Positions 24,183-33,354 of a DNA stretch of 64,000 bases are shown in pieces; position 1 is the first letter of the stretch; every line of letters starts with the position of its first letter. Source of the stretch: Butyricimonas paravirosa (lineage in GTDB: Bacteria; Bacteroidota; Bacteroidia; Bacteroidales; Marinifilaceae); NCBI RefSeq assembly GCF_032878955.1, contig NZ_CP043839.1:3596001-3660000 (forward strand), in the 5' to 3' direction. The notes below the pieces were generated by a model. The model searched no databases. It worked only from the letters and a program-made list of their open reading frames with translations, and was not told where the DNA came from. The position numbers were made by a program, and so were the translations under genes.

Positions 24183-24656
24183 ATGAAAGGAATAGAATTA
24201 TTACCATTTTTGACGGAAAAACAAAAAGAATTGTTGAAAACGTCTGATATGCAATACAAGAGATACGCTCGTATCTTCATTAGTATTGTGGGATTTGATA
24301 ATAACACGGTAACTGTAAAAGTTGCCCAGAAGGAGAATGATGCACAAAAATATTTATCGGCAAAAGAATTACGTGATAGAGTAAAGGGAGTTTTCGATGG
24401 GATATTGCCGGAAGGGATGAAATTACACGTTGGGGCGGTTCCCTATACCCAGGATAATATGCCAGATGTAACCGTGGAATGGGTGAAGGAGCAACAAGCT
24501 AAATTCGGGTTGACAGATTCTGATTTGGCTAAAAGCGTGAATATAGATAACGCGAACTTGGCCCGTATTTTTAATCAACGGGGATTGACAAAGATTCATA
24601 AAGCGTTATTCTATTATTTTTTCCGGGCCTATGGGTTACAGGGGGCGATGTCGTAG
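24183..24656 (+). CDS. HTH-domain protein of the mini-cassette
   Basis: A 157-residue protein. The N-terminal about 95 residues (MKGIELLPFLTEKQKELLKT ... LHVGAVPYTQD) are of unknown fold. The C-terminal part (KFGLTDSDLAKSVNIDNANL then ARIFNQRGLTKIHKALFYYF) is a Cro/CI-like HTH. The arrangement suggests a DNA-binding regulator, possibly acting on the palindrome at its own promoter, in a toxin-antitoxin-like or immunity pair with the 110-residue protein. Confidence 0.7.
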   Translation: MKGIELLPFLTEKQKELLKTSDMQYKRYARIFISIVGFDNNTVTVKVAQKENDAQKYLSAKELRDRVKGVFDGILPEGMKLHVGAVPYTQDNMPDVTVEWVKEQQAKFGLTDSDLAKSVNIDNANLARIFNQRGLTKIHKALFYYFFRAYGLQGAMS

Positions 24657-24750
24657 ATGAATGTCGCTTGACTGGATGAAAAATATTAAATGGATACTGA
24701 ATCAAGTGCGGTATTCTTTTTAATTCAGAACTTTTTTGTACACGCTTGAA

Positions 24751-24780
24751 GTCCTCGGAGGTGATCCGGGGATTTTTTTT
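24751..24780 (+). terminator. intrinsic terminator after the mini-cassette
   Basis: A hairpin TCCTCGG...CCGGGGA is followed by eight T at 24773-24780. Confidence 0.75.
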
Positions 24781-24907
24781 GTATGATATTTGGATTTTTT
24801 TTATGGTGTTTGTAGGTTTGAATTATTATTTGTGTTTAAGATAAGAAGTGTATCAGATAGATTTTATGAATAAATCTTTATTAGAATGTTATAAATAATT
24901 CTCATTT

Positions 24908-25303
24908 ATGGATATGATTGAAATTTTCGTAGCAATTGCAAATGTATTATTATCCGTGGTGGCAATTATAATTGCTATTAGGTCTTCTCGCAAGACTTCG
25001 CAAGATGCGACACGCCAGATCGAAAGTATTAAACAATTGGCGACAATTCAAATTGAAACGACACTTAGACAAATCGAGGTTGAAATTCAAAAGAATATAC
25101 TTCTAGCGCGACAAGCTCGTGAAGAATGGCAAAAAATTAGAGATGCGAAGAACTCTCAGTTGGGACCAGGTTTTATAGATCATATGAAACGAGAAATTAT
25201 GGAAGAAAGACCTCAAGAGCAAGAAAAGTTTTATAATGCATGTATTCGAAGTTTGAATGAAAGCAGTGGTAAAATAACTGAGCTTAAAGAAAAATTGAAA
25301 TAG
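24908..25303 (+). CDS. N-terminal TM coiled-coil protein, 131 aa
   Basis: One TM helix at about 5-24 (IFVAIANVLLSVVAIIIAIR) is followed by a Gln/Glu-rich coiled coil (ATRQIESIKQLATIQIETTL and onward) with a charged end. It is membrane-anchored with a long cytoplasmic helix. It stands between a terminator and the next phage operon and differs in composition from the structural genes, so it is a probable lysogenic cargo gene. Function unknown. Confidence 0.7.
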   Translation: MDMIEIFVAIANVLLSVVAIIIAIRSSRKTSQDATRQIESIKQLATIQIETTLRQIEVEIQKNILLARQAREEWQKIRDAKNSQLGPGFIDHMKREIMEERPQEQEKFYNACIRSLNESSGKITELKEKLK

Positions 25304-25350
25304 TTTTTTTGTTTTGGAATTGGGCGGTACTGGTGACGGTGCCGCTTTCT

Positions 25351-25360
25351 TTGTCCTTTA
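25351..25360 (+). promoter_or_regulatory. TTGTCCTTTA late motif
   Basis: TTGTCCTTTA lies 56 nt before the ATG at 25416 and follows a GC-rich hairpin. The identical decamer recurs at 31701, 39699 and 46228 before other late genes. Confidence 0.4.
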
Positions 25361-25415
25361 AGTGCAATTGCAAATGTATCAATTTTAAGATTATGAATTA
25401 CTTAAAATTGGATGT

Positions 25416-26342
25416 ATGGCAAAGAAAGCTACAACAACGAAAGAGAATCCGGTGGAGGAAAAATCTATTGGTATTACCCCGGAGATGGAAGAATTAAAAA
25501 AACAAGTGGAGAATTTGAAGTCCGTGAATGCAAAGTTGACGGAATCAATAAAAGAGTGGAAGGATAAATACGAGGAATTACTTGCAGAGGAACCGGAGTT
25601 CACTCCTGAGCCTTACTTGGTCGTGATCCCGTTCAAGGCAGGCGAGGCACAAGGAAATGAATTAATGCTGGCCATGCGGGGGTGGATGAAACATTTTAAA
25701 GAACAATTTAGAATCGTGGTTGTGGGTGACGTGGGAGATTTGGAATTGCCGGGTTTGGAAGGCGATTGTTTGGAGATCATGGTGATCCCTCATGAGTGCA
25801 AAACGGAAAATCCACCGCTCGATATTGTTTCGAAATTATTGTCTGTCGTGGAAGAATGTCCGGAGGTTGAAAATATCATCCTCACGAACGATGATATTTA
25901 CCCGGTAAATGATTTTGATGTTACCGAGGTGAAGATGTTGAAGGCTGATGGCTTGTTGACTTCGAATAAAAAATGCGGGGAGTTGTACGCTTTGAACAGG
26001 GGCAAAACTTTGAAAATGTTGCAGGAAAAGAAATTGCCCGTGTTTGATTACGGTACTCACTTGCCCATGTTTTTCGAGGTGGAAAAACTTTTAGACGTGA
26101 TCGAGAAGTATGATTTGAAGAAAGAAGCGATGTTGCTTAGTTCGTTGTATTTTAATACCGTGTTCCCTGGTAGAATCCCGATGATGCTTGATATGTCAAG
26201 GGATCATCTCAAGGTGATCGTGGGACGCAAGAACGCAAACTTGAGACTTTTGCGGGAATATATACCTAAGAAAGTGTTTGTTAATAATTCGGTTTCCGGG
26301 TGGAGCGAGGATTTGGAAAAGATCATTTCTGAATTTGTATGA
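25416..26342 (+). CDS. glycosyltransferase-like protein in the morphogenesis operon
   Basis: A 308-residue protein. An N-terminal coiled coil (about 20-60) precedes a Rossmann-like domain: PYLVVIPFKAGEAQGNELML, FRIVVVGDVGDLELPG, and NIILTNDDIYPVNDFDVTEV with Asp159-Asp160 like a GT-A nucleotide-sugar DxD site. FDYGTHLPMFFEVEKLLDVI resembles the H-P region of Stealth-type sugar-phosphate transferases. It is co-transcribed with a helical protein, a PLD-like protein and the terminases. It may modify the particle or the host surface; this is inference. Confidence 0.65.
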   Translation: MAKKATTTKENPVEEKSIGITPEMEELKKQVENLKSVNAKLTESIKEWKDKYEELLAEEPEFTPEPYLVVIPFKAGEAQGNELMLAMRGWMKHFKEQFRIVVVGDVGDLELPGLEGDCLEIMVIPHECKTENPPLDIVSKLLSVVEECPEVENIILTNDDIYPVNDFDVTEVKMLKADGLLTSNKKCGELYALNRGKTLKMLQEKKLPVFDYGTHLPMFFEVEKLLDVIEKYDLKKEAMLLSSLYFNTVFPGRIPMMLDMSRDHLKVIVGRKNANLRLLREYIPKKVFVNNSVSGWSEDLEKIISEFV

Positions 26343-27010
26343 AAGAGGAAATCGTTGCGTGGTTGAAAAGTGGGTGCAATCTCGGAAAGGGGGTTGCACT
26401 CTACTTGCAATACGGGGATAATGCACGTTTTAAAAAGATGTTGCGCCTCGATCCTGGAAAAAACTTTTTAAAATTAAAGTTGTTGCTTTGCCGTTTAGCC
26501 GGGTTGGAGGAAACGAATTATTCCGGGGTGATCCGGGAGATGGAACGAGATCGGTTCCGGGAGATGTATTCTTTTTTGTCAGACCGGGATTGCCCGAACG
26601 AGCTCAAAATATTGGCGGCAGATAAGATTACAACGTACTGGCGGATCGTTGAGTTACATGAGAAGATATTTCGCTGTGGTTCCGTGGAAGATTGTTTGGC
26701 CGTGTCTTTCGAGTTGGTAAACACGTTCATAGAGGATTATCGCATTAAGCAGGAGTTGGACTATTACAAGAATCATCACGGGGTTCTGGGTAAACACCGG
26801 ATATTCGAATCACAAAGCCGTGTTGATAAAATGCGGAAAATGTCCGTGAAAGAGTTAATCCGGAAGGAAAAACAATTGCGGGACAACATTTGGCGTGTTA
26901 AATCAGAGATCGCGAAGGGGGATAAACCGTATTTATTGCATGATCGGGAGCAACGTTTGAAAGAAAGGGAAAAGGAGTTGGAACTCGTAACCCGGATGTT
27001 GGATGAATAG
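26339..27010 (+). CDS. helical hypothetical protein, 223 aa
   Basis: It overlaps the previous stop by 4 nt (ATGA). It is a basic, helical protein with REMERDRFREMYSFLSDRDC in the middle. A C-terminal charged coiled coil follows (SVKELIRKEKQLRDNIWRVK ... REQRLKEREKELELVTRMLD). No family is recognised. Tight coupling to its neighbours suggests a joint function with the glycosyltransferase-like and PLD-like proteins or with packaging. Confidence 0.75.
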   Translation: MKEEIVAWLKSGCNLGKGVALYLQYGDNARFKKMLRLDPGKNFLKLKLLLCRLAGLEETNYSGVIREMERDRFREMYSFLSDRDCPNELKILAADKITTYWRIVELHEKIFRCGSVEDCLAVSFELVNTFIEDYRIKQELDYYKNHHGVLGKHRIFESQSRVDKMRKMSVKELIRKEKQLRDNIWRVKSEIAKGDKPYLLHDREQRLKEREKELELVTRMLDE

Positions 27011-27593
27011 TTTGTTTTCTCTCTCGGAATTGGGTAATCGTGAAGTGGAACATGGTAAGGGGCGGGATGTCGGTAAAAGCCGGGTTGTGAAGTTTGAAAA
27101 GATACATTCCGCGAAGATAGAGAACATTAAAAATCTCTGCGGACAATTGCCCGCTCCCGGTGAAATCGTGTTCCTGTGGACGTGTAATAGCTTTAACGCT
27201 TTCACTTTTATTCCTTACGTGATCAAGTATTCCGGGATGATAGAAGAGTTGTGTATAAGTACCTATTCGATTAATACCCGGATCGTGGAGTCTTTGACAA
27301 AATGGTACGATAAAGGAAACGTGAGATCAATATTGCTTTACGTGTCGGAAAGTTTACGGTTCCGGATGCCTGCCGTGGTGGATTTGTTGGAAGCGAAGGC
27401 GAGAGATCGGGAAATCTCGATCGTGTACGCTTGGAATCACTCGAAGGTGCAATTGATCAAAAGTAATGGGAATTATTTCGTGGTGGAGGGTTCGGGTAAT
27501 TTCTCGGAAAATGCCGCTAATGAACAATATATTTTTTTGAATAATGAGTATGTCTACAAATTTAGGAAAGGATGTTTTGACACTTCCCGATGA
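27003..27593 (+). CDS. PLD-like protein with one HKD half-site
   Basis: A 196-residue protein. IVFLWTCNSFNAFTFIPYVI and ISTYSINTRIVESLTKWYDK form the N-terminal part. The motif NHSKVQL gives His146 and Lys148, followed by VEGSGNFSENAANEQ, which matches the HxK...GSxNxS signature of the phospholipase D/Nuc superfamily. One HKD motif means it would act as a dimer, as Nuc-type nucleases do. It overlaps both neighbours and precedes the small terminase. A role in DNA processing during packaging is possible. Confidence 0.75.
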   Translation: MNSLFSLSELGNREVEHGKGRDVGKSRVVKFEKIHSAKIENIKNLCGQLPAPGEIVFLWTCNSFNAFTFIPYVIKYSGMIEELCISTYSINTRIVESLTKWYDKGNVRSILLYVSESLRFRMPAVVDLLEAKARDREISIVYAWNHSKVQLIKSNGNYFVVEGSGNFSENAANEQYIFLNNEYVYKFRKGCFDTSR

Positions 27594-28509
27594 TAAATAC
27601 GAGGAGTTGGAACGATTGTCCGCTTTGGGGTATTCCGAGGCGGATATGGCGATGTATTTTGATGTGCCGGGGGATGATTTTTCAAGGGCGGCACTCGATC
27701 CGGAAAGCAAGATAAATTATCACATCCGGCGTGGGGTGTTAATGAGTGGGGCGTTGGAACAAATGGGATTGCTTTCTGATGCGGAAAAAGGAAACGTTCA
27801 GGCGATACAAATGCTGTACAAGGTACGTTACAGGCGGCAGTTCGAGGTGGCGAAACGGGAAATACTGTATAATCTTGATATTGACGAAAAAGTATTTCAA
27901 CGGTTGGAAAATTATATTGAATCCGGGTCACTGGGTAACTTGAAACCGGATGAAGCCATCTATATCGAGTTGCTCACGATGATGAACGCCATGCGTCGGA
28001 AATACGGTAGAGCGAAAACAATAAAATTCTTCTGTAAGCCTCCGTTTTCGTTTTCCTACGCCCAATCGAGGGATATGTTCGAGCAGGCGATAAATTTGTT
28101 TTACGTGGATTCAAAAGTTGAGAAAAAGGCCCTTCGAAACTTGAAAGCGGAACAATTGGAGGAGGCCGCTGAAATGGTGCGGGAGATGGCAACGAAACCG
28201 GAAGATTTCGAGGTGTACGGGAAGTTGATGAAATTGTCCGCGGAAATCCGTCAACTGAATTTACCCGATCCCCCGGAAATGCCTAAAGGAACATTTGATC
28301 GTCCTTACAAGGTTTACACGCTTGATCCGGCGTTGATCGGTATAAATAAACCGGATCGTAACGAGCTGGCCCGGCAGATAGATTCGATTGTCGGGGCAAC
28401 GGAAGCCGAGAAAGAGAAAGCGAAACGGGATGCCGGGATTGTTGATGTTATACCTTTTGATGAGATGTTAGATGAGTACGAAGAAGAAATTAAATCTGAA
28501 AAGCAATAA
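27544..28509 (+). CDS. terminase small subunit-like DNA-binding protein
   Basis: A 321-residue protein. The N-terminal HTH-like region (LPDDKYEELERLSALGYSEA, DMAMYFDVPGDDFSRAALD) matches the start of phage small-terminase-type proteins. RRGVLMSGALEQMGLLSDAE and GNVQAIQMLYKVRYRRQF follow, and a longer C-terminal acidic part ends YEEEIKSEKQ. It overlaps the large terminase gene by 38 nt, the expected order. The length exceeds a minimal TerS, so extra domains are present. Confidence 0.75.
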   Translation: MSMSTNLGKDVLTLPDDKYEELERLSALGYSEADMAMYFDVPGDDFSRAALDPESKINYHIRRGVLMSGALEQMGLLSDAEKGNVQAIQMLYKVRYRRQFEVAKREILYNLDIDEKVFQRLENYIESGSLGNLKPDEAIYIELLTMMNAMRRKYGRAKTIKFFCKPPFSFSYAQSRDMFEQAINLFYVDSKVEKKALRNLKAEQLEEAAEMVREMATKPEDFEVYGKLMKLSAEIRQLNLPDPPEMPKGTFDRPYKVYTLDPALIGINKPDRNELARQIDSIVGATEAEKEKAKRDAGIVDVIPFDEMLDEYEEEIKSEKQ

Positions 28510-30205
28510 AGTTGCTTTAATGTTTTCGAACTGGCTCGCCCAGCTCGTGGCGTTGATCAAGCCTCGTAACCTGTTCCTCGTGATCGGTCGAGGTGGTGGA
28601 AAGACAAATGATTTCCTGACAGAACGGTTGATGGATATGGTGTACGATATGCCGGGGGCCCCGGTGGCTCTCGTGTCGGATACCTACATGAACTTGCAAA
28701 AGAATATATTGCACGTGATCCTTGACGGGTTGGAACGTAAAGGATGGATGGAAGGGGTTCATTACGTGATCGAGAAGGAACCGCCAGAGGTGACGGAAGA
28801 AATGCTAAAAGCGTGCCCTGAAGAATTTAGGGAACACTTGTGGAAGCCTTATAACCGGATTCTCTCGTACAAGCACAAAATTATATTCTTTACCGGGTTT
28901 AATATCACGTTGGTTAGTCTGGATCGCCCTTCAGCCGCCGCGGGTAATTCTTACGTGCATATCATCGGGGACGAGGTGAAATTTTTCCCGGAGGCAAAAA
29001 TTGCGAAACTGACGAAGGCTCTCCGGGGATATTACGTGAAGTACGGGAATAGCGTTTATTACCGGGGGCAGACGTTTACAACGGATATGCCGAACATTAA
29101 TAATGTCGGGGAATACGATTGGATTTTGAAACAAGCCTCCCGGATGAAAAAGGAGAGCATCATGAATATTTTGAAAGTGGCTTTCGTGATGAACGAGGTG
29201 ACGGAGGAATTGATCGTGGCGAAGGAGGGTGGTGATCCGGTGGAGATAAAGAATAAACAACGGCTTTATGATCGTTGGAAACAACGTTATGACGCGGTAC
29301 GTTTGAAATCCACGTTCTTTTATATCGCCTCTTCTTATATTAACGCTGATATTTTACGGCCGGAGTATTTCGAGGATGAATTTGAAGGTAATTTGGAAGA
29401 CGTGTTGACCGCTATATTATCCACGAAACCGAGGTTGGCGGCGGGAAACAAGTTTTATGCAGCCGTGACTTCGATGAACTTCTACGGGGATGGAACGTCT
29501 TCCAAGTACGCGGCAGAGTTTGGGATTCGTGACGAGGAAGATTGTCGGATATTGAAGTACTTGCGGAAAGATGAACCGATCGAGATCGGGGTTGATTTCG
29601 GGAACATGATTTCTATCTCGATAGGACAGGAACAGGGGAAGGATTACAGGGTTCTTAAAACATTATACACGTTACCCCCGGAATGGATTCGTGAGGCCGC
29701 GGATAAATTCTTGCGTTATTTTACTTATCACGATTGTAAGAAAGTTTCGATGTTCTATGATCGTGCGGGGAATCAATACGAGAAGGTGAAACAGGATTTG
29801 GCGGGTAAGTTGAAACAGGCTATCGAGAAGGATAGAAACGGGAAGAGGACGGGATGGACGGTGACGCTGGAATCAAGGAATCAGGGAACGATTTATACCT
29901 GGGATGAGTATGATTTCATGATGGAATTATTCTCCGGCAAGAATCCGAATTTACCTAACGTGTTAATTGATATGTACCATGCCAAGCCGTTGAAATGCTC
30001 GTTGGAGATAACTCCGACCAAGATCGTTGAATTTAAAGGTAAGAAGAGGATCAGCAAGGATAAACGTTCGGAGAAACTCCCCGCTCATCGTTTGCCTTAT
30101 GAATCAACTAACTTCTCGGATTCATTTAAATATTTAATGATGAGAAAGAAGTGGGTTAAGCATACCAAGGTGAAGTCTAGTAATGTATCGTTGAGTGCGG
30201 GGTGA
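28472..30205 (+). CDS. terminase large subunit
   Basis: A 577-residue protein with packaging ATPase and nuclease parts. Walker A is GRGGGKT (39-45), Walker B is HIIGDE with Asp167-Glu168. The RNase H-like nuclease has Asp375 in IEIGVDFGNM and Asp430 in MFYDRAGNQYE. It translocates DNA into proheads and cuts the concatemer. Its position after the TerS-like gene and before the portal fits, although a RadC-domain cargo gene intervenes. Confidence 0.92.
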   Translation: MSTKKKLNLKSNKVALMFSNWLAQLVALIKPRNLFLVIGRGGGKTNDFLTERLMDMVYDMPGAPVALVSDTYMNLQKNILHVILDGLERKGWMEGVHYVIEKEPPEVTEEMLKACPEEFREHLWKPYNRILSYKHKIIFFTGFNITLVSLDRPSAAAGNSYVHIIGDEVKFFPEAKIAKLTKALRGYYVKYGNSVYYRGQTFTTDMPNINNVGEYDWILKQASRMKKESIMNILKVAFVMNEVTEELIVAKEGGDPVEIKNKQRLYDRWKQRYDAVRLKSTFFYIASSYINADILRPEYFEDEFEGNLEDVLTAILSTKPRLAAGNKFYAAVTSMNFYGDGTSSKYAAEFGIRDEEDCRILKYLRKDEPIEIGVDFGNMISISIGQEQGKDYRVLKTLYTLPPEWIREAADKFLRYFTYHDCKKVSMFYDRAGNQYEKVKQDLAGKLKQAIEKDRNGKRTGWTVTLESRNQGTIYTWDEYDFMMELFSGKNPNLPNVLIDMYHAKPLKCSLEITPTKIVEFKGKKRISKDKRSEKLPAHRLPYESTNFSDSFKYLMMRKKWVKHTKVKSSNVSLSAG

Positions 30206-30756
30206 TCCTGCACTCTTTTCCTTGAGGTGTCAAAGTAAAAGATGGTTAGATTTTTTTGAAAGTTAGCTGTAAAGTTTAAGCGGTTGCCCGCGGCGGGGTG
30301 CGAGGTGCAAAACGGTGTTTTCAAATATGTTGTCATATATCATGGGGTAGGTAAGGATTTGCAATCGTGAATCAAGAAGGGGGCGGTCGGGGTTCAATCG
30401 GTTCAGAATTTCCGTGAAAAACGGAAATTTGAGCCTAATGTTTTGATTATTAGCGTGTAATTTGTAATGATTCTAAAAAAAGACCTCGAAAGATGGCCTG
30501 TAAAGAATAAATATTGGCTTTTTGAGGTTTGAAGATAAAAAATAATTTTACTCGGTTACACGTGTTATTTTAAACGTGTATTCGTGTGATTGTGTGTAAG
30601 TAGCTGTTTAATATAGTGTTACTGTTTTGAAAGGTCTTGTTTTGTAGTGGAAAAGTTTGTAACTTTATGGTACAGAAAGAGAAAAAGAAGTGATCAACCC
30701 GCCAGTCGATCACTTCGTAACTCAAAGATGAATGTTTAACCCCAAATCTTTAAGTC
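30206..30756. other. 551-nt non-coding stretch with hairpins before the RadC-fusion gene
   Basis: No supported gene. AAGTGATC (30688-30695) and GATCACTT (30708-30715) form an 8-bp hairpin 41 nt before the next ATG. An imperfect promoter-like TAACTTTA lies at 30660-30667, with TTTG at 30641 (spacing 15, short). The stretch marks the left edge of an inserted gene between terminase and portal. Confidence 0.5.
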
Positions 30757-31548
30757 ATGAACAAAAATACAACAATTATCGAGAGAAGAAAAGAATTAAT
30801 CGAAGTTTCTAAAATGGCAAAGGCTATGAGAGCCGCGGAAGAAATAGACGGAACGATTAATTACGTGTTATTGAATTATATATATATAACTGAAAACGCT
30901 AACGAGTTCAAAACATTCGAGGAGTGGCAAAAGGAAGGGTTTGGTGTGCGTAAAGGGGCGAAAGCGTTCGTGGCGTGGGGAAAGCCGAGAGAGAAAAAAA
31001 CGGATCGTGGGGACGTGGTAAAATATTACCCGATCACTTATTTGTTTTCGGATTTACAGGTTTACAAGAGAAAAAGAGAAATAGGAGTTAAGGAGGCGGG
31101 GATCAAGTATGAGAATTTTGTTGGTGAAATAAAAGTTTCTTATAAACGACATTCAAGCCCAGTTAGAACACGGGTAAACGGTGCAAGTCAAGTTAACGAG
31201 GTATTGAGAGAGGTTTGGAATGATGATCTTGATTACAGGGAATCGTTTTACGTGTTGGCAATGAATAATCAGTGTGATATACTGGGATACGCGGAACTTT
31301 TTAAAGGTGGTGTGTCTTCCACGATTGTAGATGAAAGGATGGTGTTTCAGTTACTTTTGAACGTGAACGCGACGGGGTTTATCGTGGCGCATAATCATCC
31401 GAGCGGTACACTTCGTCCGAGTAATCCCGATCGAGAATTGACAAAAAAACTTTCGGCTTGTGGTAAGCTGTTTAATATAGGACTTATGGATCATTTAATA
31501 CTGGCGGGAGATTCTTATTATTCTTTCGCGGAAAACGGGGAAATTTAA
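30757..31548 (+). CDS. ArdC-N-like / RadC (JAB) domain fusion
   Basis: A 263-residue protein of two parts. Residues about 1-110 resemble the N-terminal ssDNA-binding domain of ArdC antirestriction proteins (FKTFEEWQKEGFGVRKGAKA, FVAWGKPREKK). Residues about 140-263 are a RadC/JAB domain with ESFYVLAMNNQ and the JAMM zinc motif HNHPSG...SNPD (His212, His214, Asp225). The start is clear at the ATG after a long leader. It lies alone between terminase and portal, with its own upstream region. Antirestriction or protection of incoming DNA is a reasonable inference. Confidence 0.8.
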   Translation: MNKNTTIIERRKELIEVSKMAKAMRAAEEIDGTINYVLLNYIYITENANEFKTFEEWQKEGFGVRKGAKAFVAWGKPREKKTDRGDVVKYYPITYLFSDLQVYKRKREIGVKEAGIKYENFVGEIKVSYKRHSSPVRTRVNGASQVNEVLREVWNDDLDYRESFYVLAMNNQCDILGYAELFKGGVSSTIVDERMVFQLLLNVNATGFIVAHNHPSGTLRPSNPDRELTKKLSACGKLFNIGLMDHLILAGDSYYSFAENGEI

Positions 31549-31700
31549 GCCGTTAAAATCTTCTTTTCGTGAGGCTCTTCTTCCTAAAACGGGGGGAAGG
31601 GCTTTTTGTATGAGGCTACTTTTTATTATTCCGAAGCCATAACAAAAAGTAGCAAAAACTAGGCTTCCCCCACGCTTTGAGCCGTTGGAAATGGATTTTT

Positions 31701-31710
31701 TTGTCCTTTA
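31701..31710 (+). promoter_or_regulatory. TTGTCCTTTA late motif
   Basis: An identical decamer to those at 25351, 39699 and 46228. It lies directly before a CCCGTGA / TCACGGG hairpin and 32 nt from the ATG at 31742. Confidence 0.4.
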
Positions 31711-31711
31711 T

Positions 31712-31728
31712 CCCGTGATATTCACGGG
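31712..31728 (+). other. leader hairpin before the portal operon
   Basis: CCCGTGA (31712-31718) pairs with TCACGGG (31722-31728), and a T-rich run follows. It lies 13 nt before the start codon at 31742, so it may be a terminator of the incoming transcript or an attenuator. Confidence 0.45.
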
Positions 31729-31741
31729 GTATTTTTATATC

Positions 31742-32014
31742 ATGAAATTGTATGAAGCCATAAAAAAGATGCGCCAGTTGACGGCGGAAGGGAAGTCTTT
31801 CTCGATGGCCTTCATGAGCCTGAATATGTCGGAGATGAAATCCGAGGGGGTCGTGGAGGTCGATAACGCCCGTTTACGTAAGAAAGCGGATGCAAAAAAC
31901 TATCGAAATGCTGATTTCTTGATTCCTTACATGGATTTGGATAAAGGGGAAGCCAGGCAATTTTATCTCCCTCTTTTGATGATGTTTAACGGTGAAAAAA
32001 TTACGATACGATGA
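31742..32014 (+). CDS. hypothetical protein upstream of the portal, 90 aa
   Basis: The start at 31742 (MKLYEAIKKMRQLTAEGKSF) is chosen over an in-frame ATG at 31685, which lies ahead of the hairpin and late motif. It is a basic product with MSLNMSEMKSEGVVEVDNAR and NADFLIPYMDLDKGEARQFY. It overlaps the portal gene by 4 nt. Function unknown; conserved position next to the portal suggests a head or connector role. Confidence 0.7.
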   Translation: MKLYEAIKKMRQLTAEGKSFSMAFMSLNMSEMKSEGVVEVDNARLRKKADAKNYRNADFLIPYMDLDKGEARQFYLPLLMMFNGEKITIR

Positions 32015-33354
32015 AAAACGTGAAGATAAACAGGGTAGGCAATACCCGGTTCGTGAACATTCCGGGGGTTGGAGTGGGAATGTATTCAGGAATGGTCGGA
32101 ACCTTCTCTGCCGGGAATCTCTCGAAAACTTGGGAGGTTGAACCGGAGATCGTTTCGGGGAAAGAGGTGGTGCCTTACGGGGTGGATAATAATCTCCCTT
32201 CTTTTGTCCGGGATATGTTGGATGAAAATAATTTGGCTCCCGGTATCCTGGAACGAGAAAAGGGGTTGTTGTACGGTCAAGGACCGGAACTTTACAAGAA
32301 AGTTTACGAGAACGGGGAGGTGATCCGGGAGTGGGGACGTGATGCTAAGATATGGGAATGGTTGGAATCGTGGGATTATCTCCGCTATATAGAGATGGCG
32401 ATTACCGAGTACAAGTATTTGCACGGTTATTTCGTGAAACATTTCCCGACACGGGGGAAAAGAATCGGTAAGGAGGCCAAAATTGCTCGTTTGGAGGTGA
32501 TCCCTGGTGTAAATGCACGTTTGGGGTGGGTGGATAGTAGGAAACTAGAAGACGTGAGGGAAATATACGTGGGGGATTTTGAAAATAATTGTATATCGGG
32601 GATTGCAACGTACCCGGTGTATGATAAGAATGATCCGTTTCGAACTGTTTCGATTTCATATCACAATAGTTATTCCTATGCCCGGTCTTTGTATTCCATT
32701 CCTTCGTTTTGGGGTTCTCGTAACTGGATCATGCGTTCGTCAGACGTTCCACAGGTGTTGAAGTATATCACGGAAAATTCGATAAACGTGGCGTTTCATA
32801 TTGAATCCCCGGCCGAGTATTGGGATATACAAAAGGATAAGATCGAGCAACGATGTACCCGGATCGGGATCGAGTATAATGATGAGATGTTGGAAGAGCA
32901 TAAAGATGAAGTGCTGCGTTCGTTAGCAAATGCCTTGTCAGGAAAGAAAAATGTGGGAAAGTTCTTTCACACTATATCTCTGAAAGATGATGAAGGGAAA
33001 ATTTGGGAATGGAAGATTACCCCGATTGATCAGAAGATAAAAGATTTTATCGAGGCCCAGATACGGGTAAGCGAGAAGGCGGATAGTGCTACCACTTCGG
33101 GGATTGGATTACACCCGGCATTATCAAATATCATGGTGGATGGTAAATTATCATCGGGTTCAGAAATGCTGTACGCCTTGAAATTGTACCTGGCATCAGA
33201 CACCACGATCCCGGAGGAAATTATTTTGCAGGCATTGAATGAAACGATTCGTTTAAACTTCCCCGGTACCCCGTGGAGGGTTGGTTTCTACCATAAGATC
33301 GTACTCCGGGAGGAAGATGTTGCACCAAAAGATAGAGTAAAACAGAACGTGTGA
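32011..33354 (+). CDS. phage portal protein
   Basis: A 447-residue protein whose N-terminal third (PYGVDNNLPSFVRDMLDENN, LEREKGLLYGQGPELY) and central long helical part (AEYWDIQKDKIEQRCTRIGI, FIEAQIRVSEKADSATTSGI) have portal-type layout. It includes a TSGIGLHPALSNIM segment preceding the last helices. It forms the dodecameric DNA channel at the capsid vertex. Upstream terminases and downstream connector genes support it. Confidence 0.8.
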   Translation: MKNVKINRVGNTRFVNIPGVGVGMYSGMVGTFSAGNLSKTWEVEPEIVSGKEVVPYGVDNNLPSFVRDMLDENNLAPGILEREKGLLYGQGPELYKKVYENGEVIREWGRDAKIWEWLESWDYLRYIEMAITEYKYLHGYFVKHFPTRGKRIGKEAKIARLEVIPGVNARLGWVDSRKLEDVREIYVGDFENNCISGIATYPVYDKNDPFRTVSISYHNSYSYARSLYSIPSFWGSRNWIMRSSDVPQVLKYITENSINVAFHIESPAEYWDIQKDKIEQRCTRIGIEYNDEMLEEHKDEVLRSLANALSGKKNVGKFFHTISLKDDEGKIWEWKITPIDQKIKDFIEAQIRVSEKADSATTSGIGLHPALSNIMVDGKLSSGSEMLYALKLYLASDTTIPEEIILQALNETIRLNFPGTPWRVGFYHKIVLREEDVAPKDRVKQNV

